Counted from the first letter of the stretch, positions 7,729 through 17,780 are shown. The stretch is 40,166 nt of DNA from an uncultured Saprospiraceae bacterium (GCA_937928405.1 CALFWZ010000076.1:1-40166); one strand, 5' to 3'. Translations and numbers: made by a program. The notes: generated from the sequence alone by a model not told the origin.

Positions 7729-10700
7729 TTATTCATTAAGCACACAATATTCAATCAAATCTCGATAAACTTGATTCTCTTTCAATATCTCTGGATTTCC
7801 TACGATTACCAAATGCTTGCGCGCACGCGTCAAAGCCACGTTTAATTTCCGGTCAACCCCTTCTCCAGATGCTGAAACTAAAGAGGCTAACTGACTTACC
7901 TGATTAGCACAAAGAGAAATAAGAATGATATCTCGTGCACCACCTTGGTAGCGTTCTACGGTATCAATAGTGAGTAAATCTAGATCGACTTCTCCTCGTT
8001 GCAAAACTTGCTGTAGTTGAGCAATCTGGGCACGGTAGGGCGTAATAATACCGATACTATCCAAAGAAATTTCTTCACCATTGGCTTCATAAATTCGATG
8101 AAAACTATGCACAAGTTCTGCTATTTTTTTAGCTTCGAAAGTATTCACCTTAAAATGTGGCCCTGTCTCTGATCGAGTAGGAATAAACAAAATACGCCGT
8201 TCACAAAGCTGTTGTTCTAAATCTGTACTGTCTGATGGTAACGCAAATCTTAAGGGCGCAATTTGTTGGTGATGGGCCAGTAATTCTTCTGGTAAGATAT
8301 TTAAAAGTCCACCATAAAAATGTTGATTTGGAAAGTCCATCAGATCCTGATGCATACGACCCTGATGAGAAAGTTGTGCATAAGCCCAGTCCCAATTGTT
8401 CGCTTGACATTGTTTAAACAATCGCTCAAAAAGGGAGTCTCTTAGATTATGTAATCCAATATTTTTTAACAAGTCAGATTGTGTAGCTGATTCTTTCGAG
8501 TCTTGGGTTACAACTGCGGGAAGTTGTTTATGATCGCCGATTAAAATAAATTGCTCAAATTTTGGTAGTAAACCCACCAGCAATGGTTCCAAAATCTGAG
8601 AGGCTTCATCAATGATGACGCGTTGGAATTTTTTTAATTTTAATAAATCTTGTTTATTGACAATAGAGGCAACGGTAGAAACAAAAATCCGGCGACTATC
8701 AATTAATTCCTTAAGTTCCGAACGGGTATTCAAGGCTTTTGTTTTTTCCGAAAGGAGTTGTCCTCTAAATTTTTCCGACGTTGAATAAGCGGACCCGATC
8801 CGAATATATTCTTCCGTCATCAAGGCATCAATCCCCTCAATGGCTTCACAGATTTCGTCTACTGCACGATTGGTGTAAGCGAGTAGCAATACATTTTCGT
8901 CCGTTTCATTAATAATATATTTCACAAAATGCTGGAGCATAATGCTGGTCTTGCCGGTACCCGGAGGACCCCAAAGTAAAAAATAATCTGGTGCGTGAAT
9001 GGCTTGATTAAAAATATCTTCCTGTTCTCGTGTCAAACGAGGAAGGGCGTGTGTCTCGTAAGGTGCTGGCTTTTCTGGCGCCTGAGTGGTCAGTAATAAG
9101 GCTTTCTTTTTAGGAGTGAATTGGACAAACTGAAAAATGCTGCGGTACATACTGGTGAAACCACTATCAAATAAATCGTGTTCTAAATTCCAAAATTGAT
9201 GCTGACTAAATAACGACTCATTATATTGTTTGGAACGGAGTCGCACGGTAATCGCTCCCTTGGTCATTTCGATAATGGTGCACTTAAAAATTTGATGATT
9301 TAAAACACCGTTTTCACCTTCTTCATGTGGATATAAAACCGCAATATCTCCTTTTCGAAAATTGGCCAAGTCACCACTTTCAGCGGTCTTAGAAAAATAA
9401 ATCAGTGGGTCGTCTGCACGGGTATTTATTTTATTAATTTGTAAATGAGAAATAATATCAAACTGTTCTGACTTTTCTTTAAAACCATTTAGCCATAAAC
9501 TAGCCAATCCATTGAGATGATCGATTCCTTGAATACCCGTTTTGGCGAGTTGGTGTTCCCGCGCAATTAGACTGGTGAACGCATGAAAATAATCGCGTTC
9601 AAGTTCGTTCATCTCTTGATAGACCGTGGCAAACATTCCGAGATCTCGTCCTAAAAATCCTTTTATTCTTGGATAGCGGCCAGGATGAATTTTTTGTAAA
9701 ATATCTGTGGCCGCTTCGTTCCTTTGGAATTGAGCAAGTTGATATTCGATGGTCAACAATTGGTTGCGCAGATGAATGGCCTCAAATTGTTTGGTCTTGG
9801 TAACGGGTGCAAAACGCAGATGTTTGTCTTCGGCTCCTGAATATAGAATATAGTTAGTTGGAATCAATCGTTCGGCATAAACCGATTTAATCATCAGATC
9901 GTATAACAAAGTTTGCACATAGTGGTTGTCACTCAATCCCCAACGATTAGGTTGCCAAGCTTTTCCACTTTTTAATTCAATGATTGCAGAATTATCTTTT
10001 CCGGCTTTATCCGTATGATGATAAAAAACATCGAGTCGCCCTTGAATACCATAGCGCTGAGAATAAAAACTGGGTTCCAACAAACAATGTTCTGGGGTTA
10101 TTTCATTTTCAGAAAAAGTCTGATTGGCCATCTGTTTAAGGGTCAGAAAATGGCGTTGAGATTTTTGCATAATTTCTCTGATCTCTCGATCGGAGAAAAG
10201 GGTAAAGGCCAACGGGTTGAGTCGAAATACTTTTGGAAAAGTTTCTTTAAAGGAGGCCTGCGGATTGGTCATCAGTTCATCTAAAAAAAAGTTAGCGATA
10301 TTTCCCAACATCAACGGAGTGGTTGTTTGAAAGGGTAAGAATTTTTTTAATAGATAAGCAACCGGTAGGGTAGTGCCCTCTTTAAAACATTCAGCAATCG
10401 CACTGACGTCTACTAGATAATCTGGTTCAATCACAATGGCTCGCGGTCGGTAAACTTCTTCCTTATCGATTTCTATATCTAGTAAATTGAGAATGACGGG
10501 AAATCCGAATACCGTTTCTAGTGCTTCGATATCGGCATTGAAGTTTTCGTTTCGATCGGCAATATTGTATTTAATTTTTATTTCTACCCCAGGATGATCT
10601 TCATCCCGTGCTACCAATATTTCTGTTTTTCGGTCAATCGAAAGCGCTACTACGCGAGCAAAGGAGCGATTGCCTTTTATGGAACTTGGTGCGGTCTTAT

Positions 10701-11097
10701 AAAATCCTTCCGGCGGTAAGATCTCGGCGAGCGCACCAGGGATACCTTGTTTAAAGATAGAAGAAATACTCAACGTCAAAGCATGAAGACCAAGCTTATA
10801 CAATATTAAGGGATCTACTTTTTGCGTAGCTCGTCTAGATTCGAGGGTTTGTGCCTGTTTGCGAAATTCGTGAATGAAAAATTGTAGCTGCTTGCTGAGG
10901 TTATATTTATGTCCAGCAAAAGCAATACGGGCGAATAGGGTGGTAAACTGTAATTTTTCTGCCTTGGTTGCTTCGACGTAGAGTAAATTAAGCAGTCGAT
11001 ACTGTGCCGAAATCTGTGCAGCGAGTGTGGTATCTTCTAGCTGCTGAATTTTTAGAACTTCCTTATAAAAAAGTTTGGCGAGTGCTTCGTTTTTCAT
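7729..11097 (-). CDS. Dna2-like helicase-nuclease (PD-(D/E)XK plus SF1 helicase)
   Basis: 1122 residues. A RecB-type nuclease domain lies near residues 330-420: GRLDVFYHH gives the metal-binding Asp, IIELKSGK gives the E-x-K pair, and QTLLYDLM gives the trailing Gln/Tyr motif. A superfamily 1 helicase follows: Walker A GPPGTGKTS near residue 712, Walker B IIDEASQ near 830, motif III GDHKQLPAVV, and the final ALTRARKHLVIVGN near 1089. The order nuclease then helicase matches Dna2 and related bacterial proteins that trim and unwind DNA ends or flaps. I see no four-cysteine Fe-S cluster around the nuclease domain. The first 300 residues are unfamiliar. Roles in repair or in defence are both possible; no neighbour decides. 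Confidence 0.82.
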   Translation of the reverse strand: MKNEALAKLFYKEVLKIQQLEDTTLAAQISAQYRLLNLLYVEATKAEKLQFTTLFARIAFAGHKYNLSKQLQFFIHEFRKQAQTLESRRATQKVDPLILYKLGLHALTLSISSIFKQGIPGALAEILPPEGFYKTAPSSIKGNRSFARVVALSIDRKTEILVARDEDHPGVEIKIKYNIADRNENFNADIEALETVFGFPVILNLLDIEIDKEEVYRPRAIVIEPDYLVDVSAIAECFKEGTTLPVAYLLKKFLPFQTTTPLMLGNIANFFLDELMTNPQASFKETFPKVFRLNPLAFTLFSDREIREIMQKSQRHFLTLKQMANQTFSENEITPEHCLLEPSFYSQRYGIQGRLDVFYHHTDKAGKDNSAIIELKSGKAWQPNRWGLSDNHYVQTLLYDLMIKSVYAERLIPTNYILYSGAEDKHLRFAPVTKTKQFEAIHLRNQLLTIEYQLAQFQRNEAATDILQKIHPGRYPRIKGFLGRDLGMFATVYQEMNELERDYFHAFTSLIAREHQLAKTGIQGIDHLNGLASLWLNGFKEKSEQFDIISHLQINKINTRADDPLIYFSKTAESGDLANFRKGDIAVLYPHEEGENGVLNHQIFKCTIIEMTKGAITVRLRSKQYNESLFSQHQFWNLEHDLFDSGFTSMYRSIFQFVQFTPKKKALLLTTQAPEKPAPYETHALPRLTREQEDIFNQAIHAPDYFLLWGPPGTGKTSIMLQHFVKYIINETDENVLLLAYTNRAVDEICEAIEGIDALMTEEYIRIGSAYSTSEKFRGQLLSEKTKALNTRSELKELIDSRRIFVSTVASIVNKQDLLKLKKFQRVIIDEASQILEPLLVGLLPKFEQFILIGDHKQLPAVVTQDSKESATQSDLLKNIGLHNLRDSLFERLFKQCQANNWDWAYAQLSHQGRMHQDLMDFPNQHFYGGLLNILPEELLAHHQQIAPLRFALPSDSTDLEQQLCERRILFIPTRSETGPHFKVNTFEAKKIAELVHSFHRIYEANGEEISLDSIGIITPYRAQIAQLQQVLQRGEVDLDLLTIDTVERYQGGARDIILISLCANQVSQLASLVSASGEGVDRKLNVALTRARKHLVIVGNPEILKENQVYRDLIEYCVLNE

Positions 11098-11280
11098 GTT
11101 TGCTGCCTCCGATGGTTTTGCGTTTTGGAAACGGTGGTATCGTAAAAATACGGGAATTTGTTGAGGTGCTGAAGTGTTGGGATGTTTAATCGTTTAATCA
11201 TTTAATTGAAAACCCTATAATTCAGTATTTCTCTATTTCACAATTGTTGGGTCATGTTCCGCTTTTGCAATTATAGTATT
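11098..11280. other. Intergenic DNA upstream of the helicase-nuclease gene
   Basis: Noncoding. Contains a TGTTGAGGTGCTGAAGTG-type low-complexity tract at about 11160-11210, related to the other intergenic tracts, and presumably the helicase promoter, which I could not pinpoint. Confidence 0.5.
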
Positions 11281-11480
11281 GAAGCTGTTTAAGAATGTTC
11301 ACAAAAGGTGAGGATAAGTGCTTGGTTGTCAAGACCCCGCCTGACTGATCGTCAGATCGGGCAGGGAAGCAAATTTTGAGGTTCGTCCCGAACGCTTTCG
11401 GGACGGTGCCGATAAATTTGTGAAGAATTGGCAATCAATGACTTATTCGCAACCATTGTGCTTCATTTTTAAACAGCTTC
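11281..11480. mobile_element. MITE-like element, copy A
   Basis: A 200-bp noncoding unit with perfect 12-bp terminal inverted repeats, GAAGCTGTTTAA at the left and TTAAACAGCTTC at the right. Inside are two palindromes: one at about 11335-11365 with arms around CTGATC/GATCGGGCAG, and GTCCCGAA...TTCGGGAC at 11385-11404. A second element with the same layout lies at 14017-14212. No transposase is encoded, so mobility would need an enzyme supplied elsewhere. Flanking bases (ATT left, ATC right) show no clear target duplication. Confidence 0.65.
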
Positions 11481-11573
11481 ATCTTTTAAAATAGTAAATA
11501 AATGCTAAAGAACTAAATTCAATACGGCACAACGGGCATCGTTTTAAACAATTCAACACCTCAACGATTCAAC

Positions 11574-11610
11574 AAAAAAAGCCCCAAAGTCACTGGACTT
11601 CGGGGCTTTT
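11574..11610. terminator. Rho-independent terminator of the rpmI-rplT transcript
   Basis: Stem arms GCCCCAAAGT (11581-11590) and ACTTCGGGGC (11597-11606) with one mismatch and a 6-base loop, flanked by A and T tracts on both sides. It lies 19 bases beyond the rplT stop codon. Confidence 0.88.
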
Positions 11611-11628
11611 AGAAATACAAGAATGTAT

Positions 11629-11976
11629 TTATTTCTTAACGGAGTTCACCACTGCTTTGAAAGCTTCAGGATGGTTCATAGCCAAATCGGCTAATACTTT
11701 ACGATTTAACGTAGAACCTGATTGGCTCAGTCCGTGAATTAACTTAGAATAGGTAGTTCCTTCTTGACGAGCTCCGGCGTTGATACGAGCGATCCATAAT
11801 CTACGGAAAGCACGCTTCTTGTTACGACGATCTCTAAAGGCATAACCCATTGCCTTATCTACAGCATTTTTGGCTACTGTATAAACCTTGCTACGAGCAC
11901 CGAAATAACCACGGGCTGCTTTTAAAATTTTCTTACGTCTTTTTCGGGACGCTACCGAATTTACCGATCTAGGCAT
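11629..11976 (-). CDS. rplT: 50S ribosomal protein L20
   Basis: 115 residues, the normal length. The N-terminal basic tail ([19 protein letters not shown]) and the [20 protein letters not shown] and [13 protein letters not shown] blocks are diagnostic. L20 binds 23S rRNA early in large-subunit assembly and in many bacteria also represses its own operon. It is the last gene after rpmI on the minus strand with an 88-base gap, and ends at the terminator at 11574-11610. I did not find a convincing L20 leader structure upstream. Confidence 0.98.
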   Translation of the reverse strand: MPRSVNSVASRKRRKKILKAARGYFGARSKVYTVAKNAVDKAMGYAFRDRRNKKRAFRRLWIARINAGARQEGTTYSKLIHGLSQSGSTLNRKVLADLAMNHPEAFKAVVNSVKK

Positions 11977-12064
11977 ATTTGAATGATTTAGTACAGCGGA
12001 GGGATTTGTTAAAATACTTTGAACCTGCGCTCTCGTTAAAAAATAAGGTTACTTGTCCTAATAA

Positions 12065-12259
12065 TTAGATACAAAGTAAGTGTCTGATACGCTTTTCATC
12101 TGACTTAGCCACTAAAGTGGTATCGCGCAGACTAAGCTTTCTTTTCTTGGACATCTTAGTCAAAATGTGTGACTTATAAGCTTGTCCTCGTTTAATTTTC
12201 CCTGAACCAGTTACCTTGAATCGCTTCTTGGTACCTGAGTGGGTCTTCATTTTAGGCAT
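12065..12259 (-). CDS. rpmI: 50S ribosomal protein L35
   Basis: 64 residues from the ATG at 12259, which gives the standard L35 N-terminus [15 protein letters not shown] longer open frame reaching 12379 would add 40 residues not seen in L35 and run into the divergent gene's start, so it is rejected. The basic [16 protein letters not shown] and [14 protein letters not shown] (here [15 protein letters not shown]) segments are typical. The gene heads the rpmI-rplT pair. The usual upstream partner infC is about 1 kb away, separated by an opposite-strand gene, so this pair probably has its own promoter in 12260-12383. Confidence 0.97.
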   Translation of the reverse strand: MPKMKTHSGTKKRFKVTGSGKIKRGQAYKSHILTKMSKKRKLSLRDTTLVAKSDEKRIRHLLCI

Positions 12260-12383
12260 AATTCTTTTATTTTTTTGAAATAGATTGCAAATGTAAGCAA
12301 TATAGGGGAAGTAAACAACCTCAAATGACGCTGTATTTCGCCTTTTTTGGAATATATCGTACCTTACTGGCCTCTCCAAGTAA

Positions 12384-13124
12384 ATGAAAATTATGGAAGA
12401 AAAAAAGGAGTACCAACATAAGCTAGATCTGAAAGCATTGGAAAAACGGAAGAATTCCAGTTTTTACAAGATCAGTTGCCCTAGTTGTGGCCAATCTATA
12501 CCAGCTGATGATATCAATATTCAAGACAAAATAGCTAAATGTGGTGGCTGCCACGCCGTATTTCCTTTTGAGCATAAGCTGAACGCATTACTCACCGCTC
12601 GTAAGCCCAAACAGACCGTGCTTCGCCCAGAGGGGATTGATCTTTATGCTTACCAAAATGAATTGGAGATTTCACTTCGACAGGATGTTCAGGTCATGGA
12701 TATCTTGCCTTGGTCGCTCTGGCCGATCTTTCCTATTCTTTTTACCATATTATTTTTTAATCAAGGATTTCCTTTGACGATCATGTTGGCTTCTTGGATG
12801 GTAGGAATTTTTCCGCTCATGAATCTCTTTACCTTTTCTAAGCATAAGGTGTACATAACTATGGATGAGGTCTATTTAAATATTCAATGGCGACCCAAAA
12901 AATTGATTAAAGACAAACGATTTCTAGTCCGAGATATTGATCAGATTTACATAAAAAAATTAAATGGATATCATAATGTTGTCATGATCGTAAATCAACC
13001 AAGTGGTCAAAAAGAAATAACCCTTTTATCGGTCAGAAGTCTTTCTAAGGCGCGATTTTTAGAGCAAGAGGTTGAGAAATATTTGAAAATTGAGGATCGG
13101 GAAGTACTCGGAGAGGTGAAATAA
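12384..13124 (+). CDS. Uncharacterised membrane protein with N-terminal zinc ribbon
   Basis: 246 residues; family not recognised. Residues about 30-58 form a zinc ribbon with two CxxC knuckles (CPSCG and CGGC). Two membrane helices follow near residues 110-155, linked by a short FFNQGFPL turn. The C-terminal 90 residues look like an all-beta domain resembling bacterial PH-like domains ([20 protein letters not shown] and what follows). A second ATG three codons on (12393) is an equally good start. The gene runs opposite to infC, rpmI and rplT and sits between them, sharing a roughly 124-base divergent promoter region with rpmI. The function is unknown; zinc-ribbon membrane proteins of this shape are often called hypothetical. 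Confidence 0.7.
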   Translation: MKIMEEKKEYQHKLDLKALEKRKNSSFYKISCPSCGQSIPADDINIQDKIAKCGGCHAVFPFEHKLNALLTARKPKQTVLRPEGIDLYAYQNELEISLRQDVQVMDILPWSLWPIFPILFTILFFNQGFPLTIMLASWMVGIFPLMNLFTFSKHKVYITMDEVYLNIQWRPKKLIKDKRFLVRDIDQIYIKKLNGYHNVVMIVNQPSGQKEITLLSVRSLSKARFLEQEVEKYLKIEDREVLGEVK

Positions 13125-13126
13125 AA

Positions 13127-13162
13127 AAAAGTGAACATTACTTATTCGTAACACTCACTTTT
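13127..13162. terminator. Bidirectional hairpin terminator between convergent genes
   Basis: Arms AAAAGTGA and TCACTTTT, with an inner TTAC/GTAA pair, directly after the stop codon of the zinc-ribbon gene and about 70 bases beyond the infC stop codon on the other strand. Confidence 0.7.
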
Positions 13163-13229
13163 GGTATTTGTATGAGAAAACTAAAAGAATCCAAAAAATA
13201 AAATATTGGGATGGATTCTAGTATAAAAA

Positions 13230-13829
13230 TTAATTTTTCTTCTTACTTGATTTTGCTGATTTCTTTGGTGTAATCATCACCGTCATTCTTCGTCCTTCCA
13301 GTTTTGGAAGGTTTTCAGGGACACCTTTTTCTTCAACTTCCTTTAGTAAACGGAGTAACAGTAATTCTCCTCGATCTTTAAATACGATAGAACGGCCGCG
13401 GAAGAAAACATATGCTTTTACTTTCGAACCTTCATCTAGGAATTTTAAAGCGTGCTTTAGTTTAAAAGCAAAATCGTGATCATCTGTATTTGGACCAAAG
13501 CGAATTTCTTTAATAACCGTTTTTACTGCTTTGGATTTGATTTCTTTTTCCCGTTTCTTTTTCATGTAAAGAAACTTCTTGTAATCGATAATTTTACAAA
13601 CTGGAGGATCTGCCTTAGGAGAGATTTCAACTAAATCTAGTTCCATCCGTTGTGCCCATTCGATTACTTGACGGGTTGGATAAACATCGGGAGTAATTTT
13701 CTTCCCGATTAATTCACTTAATTGTTCCAGATTATCGCCTACTAAACGAATATTGGGAACACGAATACGTTCATTAATTTTGAATTGTGGTGCCCGTTCT
13801 ACGGGTCTATAAGAGCGTCTTTTTGCCAA
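13230..13829 (-). CDS. infC: Translation initiation factor IF-3
   Basis: 199 residues with both IF3 domains. The N-domain has INERIRVPNIRLVGDN; the linker region KIIDYKKFLYMKKKREKE leads to the C-domain with IRFGPNTDDHDF, KVKAYVFFRGR and LEGRRMTVMI. A short Lys/Ser tail extends the end. IF3 binds the 30S subunit and proofreads start codons. The start is a TTG at 13829, with ATA as the codon before it. In E. coli infC uses AUU so that IF3 represses itself; a non-ATG start here may serve the same purpose, which is inference. The gene is detached from rpmI-rplT by the opposite-strand zinc-ribbon gene. Confidence 0.97.
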   Translation of the reverse strand: MAKRRSYRPVERAPQFKINERIRVPNIRLVGDNLEQLSELIGKKITPDVYPTRQVIEWAQRMELDLVEISPKADPPVCKIIDYKKFLYMKKKREKEIKSKAVKTVIKEIRFGPNTDDHDFAFKLKHALKFLDEGSKVKAYVFFRGRSIVFKDRGELLLLRLLKEVEEKGVPENLPKLEGRRMTVMITPKKSAKSSKKKN

Positions 13830-14016
13830 TATGCTTTTTTTTAATTAAAAATGAGAATGAATTTAGGTCATCGAAAGTACAAAACCTTTTGATAGCCTCA
13901 ATAGGATAATCGTAAAAGTACCTAAAAAGTTCCTGAAAGAGCGATTTTATTTATTTTTTTAGAAAACTTACCAAATTTCTTTAAGAAAATAGACAAATTC
14001 TGGCCATTTTACCCTT

Positions 14017-14212
14017 GAAGTTGTTTAATAATTCCAAAAGCAGCCGAGAGTTAGAGAAAATTATTCAGATCCCCGCCTGACTGATCGTCGATCGGGCAGG
14101 TAGCCTCTTTTTTGAGTGAATCCCGAAAGCGTTCGGGATTGACGAAAAAAAAGGTGACGAGATAGAGAATTTTATCAGCTCGTAGGCAATTTGGGAGTTT
14201 TTAAACAACTTC
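14017..14212. mobile_element. MITE-like element, copy B
   Basis: 196-bp noncoding unit with 12-bp perfect terminal inverted repeats GAAGTTGTTTAA and TTAAACAACTTC, differing from copy A by one base per end. The internal order matches copy A: a palindrome around CCCGCCTGACTGATCG (about 14071-14100), then ATCCCGAA...TTCGGGAT at 14120-14139. The other internal DNA has diverged. A 3-base CTT directly flanks both ends and could be a target duplication. It is in the same orientation as copy A and lies upstream of infC. Confidence 0.65.
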
Positions 14213-14263
14213 CTTAATTGCTCCTTAAAAATAAGAAGTATCCTTGTTTTTTCAAATAACTAA

Positions 14264-14299
14264 AAGAAAAACCCCAAACAGCAATTGCTATTTGAGGCT
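14264..14299 (-). terminator. Terminator downstream of clpC
   Basis: On the minus strand a stem of CCTCAAATAGCAATTG paired with CAATTGCTGTTTGGGG is followed by TTTTTCTTTT, about 30 bases past the clpC stop codon. Confidence 0.75.
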
Positions 14300-14329
14300 T
14301 CCTTGTATCATATTTGGTAGGCTTTTCAG

Positions 14330-16876
14330 CTACTCTTTTTCTCCTACATCCGTGTTAACACTCTTTTGTAGGTTGATTGTCAATTCATCACCCGCTTTAT
14401 TTAAGACAGCAGACATCACGCTTCCTTCTGGAGGATTATTATTTAGAATAAACTCTGCTAAAGGATCTTCAATATACTTCTGAATCGCTCGGTGAAGCGG
14501 TCTTGCGCCAAATTGAGGATCAAATCCTTTTTCTGCCACAAATTCTTTTGCCTTCTTGTTAAGTTTGAGTTTGTAACCCATTCCATCCAATCGGTTGTAC
14601 AAATCCTTGAGTGTAATATCAATAATCTTAAAGATATCTGCTTGATCCAAGCTATTGAAAATAACTACATCATCAATACGATTTAAGAATTCAGGAGAGA
14701 AGGTACGCTTCAGTGCCGTTTGAATGACTCCTTTGCTGGTATCTTCTGCTGATTCCTGACGGGCTTGTGTCGCAAAACCTACCCCCTGACCAAAGTCTTT
14801 CAATTGTCGTACCCCAATATTGGACGTCATGATAATCAGTGTATTTTTAAAATCTACTTTACGTCCAAGTCCATCGGTCAACTGGCCATCGTCAAGCACC
14901 TGTAGCAGAATGTTATACACATCTGGATGCGCTTTCTCTATCTCATCTAAAAGCACTACTGAATAAGGCTTACGTCGAACTTTCTCCGTTAATTGTCCAC
15001 CTTCTTCGTAACCTACGTAGCCCGGAGGCGCACCGATCAAGCGACTAACGGAGAATTTTTCCATATACTCACTCATATCGATTCTGATTAAGTTATCTTC
15101 AGAATCAAAAATATAACGGGACAATGCTTTGGCTAATTCTGTTTTCCCTACCCCAGTTGGTCCTAGGAAAATAAAACTACCAATCGGCTTAGAAGGATCT
15201 TTCAAACCTACCCGATTACGCTGAATAGCTTTGGTGATTTTGGTAATGGCTTCGTCTTGACCGATAATTACATCTTGTAAATCTTTGGTCATTCCCACCA
15301 GCTTATTACTTTCACTTTGTGCAACCTTTCTTACCGGAATACCAGTCATCATGGACACTACTTCCGCAATATCTTCTTCATCTACTGGATATCGTTTGGT
15401 TTTAGCCTCTTCTTCCCATTCCATTTTGGCAAACTCCAGTTGTCGAACCAATTTTGATTCATCATCACGGAGATCAGCGGCTTTTTCATACTGCTGATTT
15501 TTAACAGCCTGGTTTTTCTTTTCCTTCAGTTCTTCAATCTTTTTTTCGAGATCTTCGACGTGCTTAGGAACATGAATATTTTTTAGATGCACTCTGGCAC
15601 CTACCTCATCGAGTACATCAATCGCTTTATCCGGTAAAAATCGGTCGCTAATGTAACGATCACTTAGACTCACACAAGCTTCTATGGCTTCGTCCGAATA
15701 ATTGACGTTATGGAAGTCTTCGTATTTAGGTTTGATATTATTTAAAATATGAACTGCTTCTTCCGCAGATGGCGGATCTACAATTACTTTTTGGAAACGA
15801 CGATCCAAGGCACCATCTTTTTCGATGTGCTGACGGTATTCATCGAGCGTAGAAGCACCAATACATTGGAGTTCTCCACGTGCAAGAGCCGGTTTAAAGA
15901 TGTTAGAGGCATCGAGTGAACCAGTCGCTCCACCTGCACCGACGATCGTATGAATTTCATCAATAAATAGGATCACATCGCGCGATTTTTCCAGTTCATT
16001 CATGATGGCTTTCATCCGTTCTTCAAACTGACCACGATACTTGGTACCTGCCACGAGGGCAGCTAAATCGAGCATGACGATTCGTTTGTTGAATAGGGTC
16101 CGGGAAACCTTACGCTGATTGATTCGGAGGGCAAGTCCTTCCACAATCGCAGTTTTTCCCACGCCAGGTTCTCCAATTAAGATTGGATTATTCTTTTTAC
16201 GACGACTCAAAATCTGAGAAACTCGTTCAATTTCGGTTTCACGACCGATAATTGGATCTAGTTTATCTTCTTCAGCTAGTTTTGTGATATCACGGCCAAA
16301 GTTATCTAATACCGGAGTACGAGATTTACTGTTGCCTTTACGCTGATATCGCGAAGCATCTTCTTCTTCGAAGGGTTCTTCGGACTCAGAAGGGGCTTGG
16401 TTGAAAATATCAGGAGTGGCAGAGTCAGATTCTTGGCGGACAAAATCCAATTCGGATTTGAAAACATCGTAGTCTACCTCAAATTGGTGTAGGATACGAG
16501 ATGCCAAGTTATCTTTGTTTTTTAAGATAGAGAGCATTAGATGTTCTGGCGAAATTTCTTCGGCCTTCATCATCTTTGCTTCAAGAAAAGTAACTTTTAG
16601 GACCTTCTCGGCTTGCTTGTTAAGTGGCAAATTGCCAACATTTAGGGCGGCACGGCCAGAAGGATTACGGGAGATGGAATCTTCGATGGTTTGTCTTAAG
16701 TCAGAAGTATCAACTTCAAGGCTATCCAATACGCGGATGGCAAGGCCGTTGTTTTCTTGCATAATACCCATCAAGAGGTGTTCAGTTCCAATGTAATCAT
16801 GTCCCATTCGAATCGCTTCATCACGACTCTTAGAGATTACTTGCTTGACTTTTGGTGAGAATCTTTTGTTATTCAT
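14330..16876 (-). CDS. clpC: ATP-dependent Clp protease ATP-binding subunit ClpC
   Basis: 848 residues. An N-terminal double Clp_N repeat (residues 1-145) contains ARDEA-like [19 protein letters not shown]. The first AAA+ module has Walker [16 protein letters not shown] near residue 225. A UVR-type coiled middle ([19 protein letters not shown]) near 430-460 marks ClpC rather than ClpA or ClpB. The second AAA+ module has [15 protein letters not shown] near residue 568, then a ClpB_D2-small domain. The protein unfolds substrates and feeds them to ClpP in the cytoplasm; ClpP is not in the window. It appears to be a single-gene transcript ending at the 14264-14299 hairpin. Confidence 0.96.
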   Translation of the reverse strand: MNNKRFSPKVKQVISKSRDEAIRMGHDYIGTEHLLMGIMQENNGLAIRVLDSLEVDTSDLRQTIEDSISRNPSGRAALNVGNLPLNKQAEKVLKVTFLEAKMMKAEEISPEHLMLSILKNKDNLASRILHQFEVDYDVFKSELDFVRQESDSATPDIFNQAPSESEEPFEEEDASRYQRKGNSKSRTPVLDNFGRDITKLAEEDKLDPIIGRETEIERVSQILSRRKKNNPILIGEPGVGKTAIVEGLALRINQRKVSRTLFNKRIVMLDLAALVAGTKYRGQFEERMKAIMNELEKSRDVILFIDEIHTIVGAGGATGSLDASNIFKPALARGELQCIGASTLDEYRQHIEKDGALDRRFQKVIVDPPSAEEAVHILNNIKPKYEDFHNVNYSDEAIEACVSLSDRYISDRFLPDKAIDVLDEVGARVHLKNIHVPKHVEDLEKKIEELKEKKNQAVKNQQYEKAADLRDDESKLVRQLEFAKMEWEEEAKTKRYPVDEEDIAEVVSMMTGIPVRKVAQSESNKLVGMTKDLQDVIIGQDEAITKITKAIQRNRVGLKDPSKPIGSFIFLGPTGVGKTELAKALSRYIFDSEDNLIRIDMSEYMEKFSVSRLIGAPPGYVGYEEGGQLTEKVRRKPYSVVLLDEIEKAHPDVYNILLQVLDDGQLTDGLGRKVDFKNTLIIMTSNIGVRQLKDFGQGVGFATQARQESAEDTSKGVIQTALKRTFSPEFLNRIDDVVIFNSLDQADIFKIIDITLKDLYNRLDGMGYKLKLNKKAKEFVAEKGFDPQFGARPLHRAIQKYIEDPLAEFILNNNPPEGSVMSAVLNKAGDELTINLQKSVNTDVGEKE

Positions 16877-17396
16877 ACTGTGTAATCTTCAATTTGGTCT
16901 ACCATTTAAAATTAGGCAGATAGTGTGAGACAATATTAAGACAAATTCGCCAAGTAAACAACCTTTAAAAAGGATTCGGTCGATTTAGAAATTGCTTACT
17001 TTTCCTATTCTGCTGTAAAAATAATGCCACTATAAATGAATAATTAATATGTGATGTAAATTTATAATGTTTTTTGTCATTTTTTTAATAACTTCTATTA
17101 AAATTTACAGCGGATACTTGTCTTAATATAAAATTTTGATTGTTATCTTACTTTACCAAACATATAATAACGAAGAAGGTTTCGTTTATGTATCATAGAT
17201 TGACTTAAAATATTGTTAATAAACGGACTTAACTGAGACTTTTAGGCATTCAGATTTGCCATTTTTTTACAGTTTTAGGGAAGGGTGTTTTTTGTTGAGA
17301 ATATTTTAGAGGTTTTGGTGATTAATCTTTACATTTGTGAACTTAGAATATCCATAGCGCAGATCTAAGTCTGCCTTTAAACAGATTATCCAGCTG
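16877..17396. other. Long AT-rich intergenic region between divergent clpC and STAS gene
   Basis: 520 bases with no credible open reading frame. It should hold the promoters of both divergent genes. One candidate -7 element for the STAS gene, TACATTTG at 17330-17337, matches the Bacteroidota TAnnTTTG consensus, with only a weak TTTTAG near the expected -33 position. I see no CIRCE-like repeat for clpC and no riboswitch. Confidence 0.4.
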
Positions 17397-17780
17397 ATGA
17401 AATTTACCGTTGACAAGCAAGAAAGATACACCTATCTCAAATTAGAAGAATCTACTTTTAATAGTCTGATTGCACCAGATTTAAAGTCAGAATTTGTTTT
17501 TTACCGCAATGAAGGTATTAAAAATCTAATTTTAGATTTGTCTCCTGTCGAATATGTTGATTCTTCTGGCTTATCAGCCATTCTCACTGCTGAACGACTT
17601 TGGAAGGGGTTCGGAACTTTTGTGATTACTGGTGTTGTTAGTGATAATATTAAGAAATTAATTACCATTTCTCGTTTGGATACCGTTTTAACCATCATTC
17701 CTACCCGACAAGAAGCCATTGATTACGTGTTAATGGACGAAATTGCCCGAGAAATTGATTCTGACAATGAGGAAACCTGA
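17397..17780 (+). CDS. STAS-domain protein (anti-sigma factor antagonist-like)
   Basis: 127 residues forming one STAS domain with an acidic tail (residues 112-127). The phosphorylation-site loop is VEYVDSSGLSAIL near residues 48-60; the two serines of DSSGL correspond to the residue phosphorylated in SpoIIAA and RsbV. In Gram-positive bacteria such proteins bind anti-sigma kinases. In Bacteroidota they are often solitary and their partners unknown. No kinase, phosphatase or sigma factor is nearby. The ribonuclease Z gene starts 65 bases downstream on the same strand, so the two may be co-transcribed. Confidence 0.85.
   Translation: MKFTVDKQERYTYLKLEESTFNSLIAPDLKSEFVFYRNEGIKNLILDLSPVEYVDSSGLSAILTAERLWKGFGTFVITGVVSDNIKKLITISRLDTVLTIIPTRQEAIDYVLMDEIAREIDSDNEET

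Noticed and set aside
12260..12379. N-terminal extension of L35
   Set aside because: The extra 40 residues are not seen in L35 and end at the divergent gene start; the ATG at 12259 gives the standard N-terminus.
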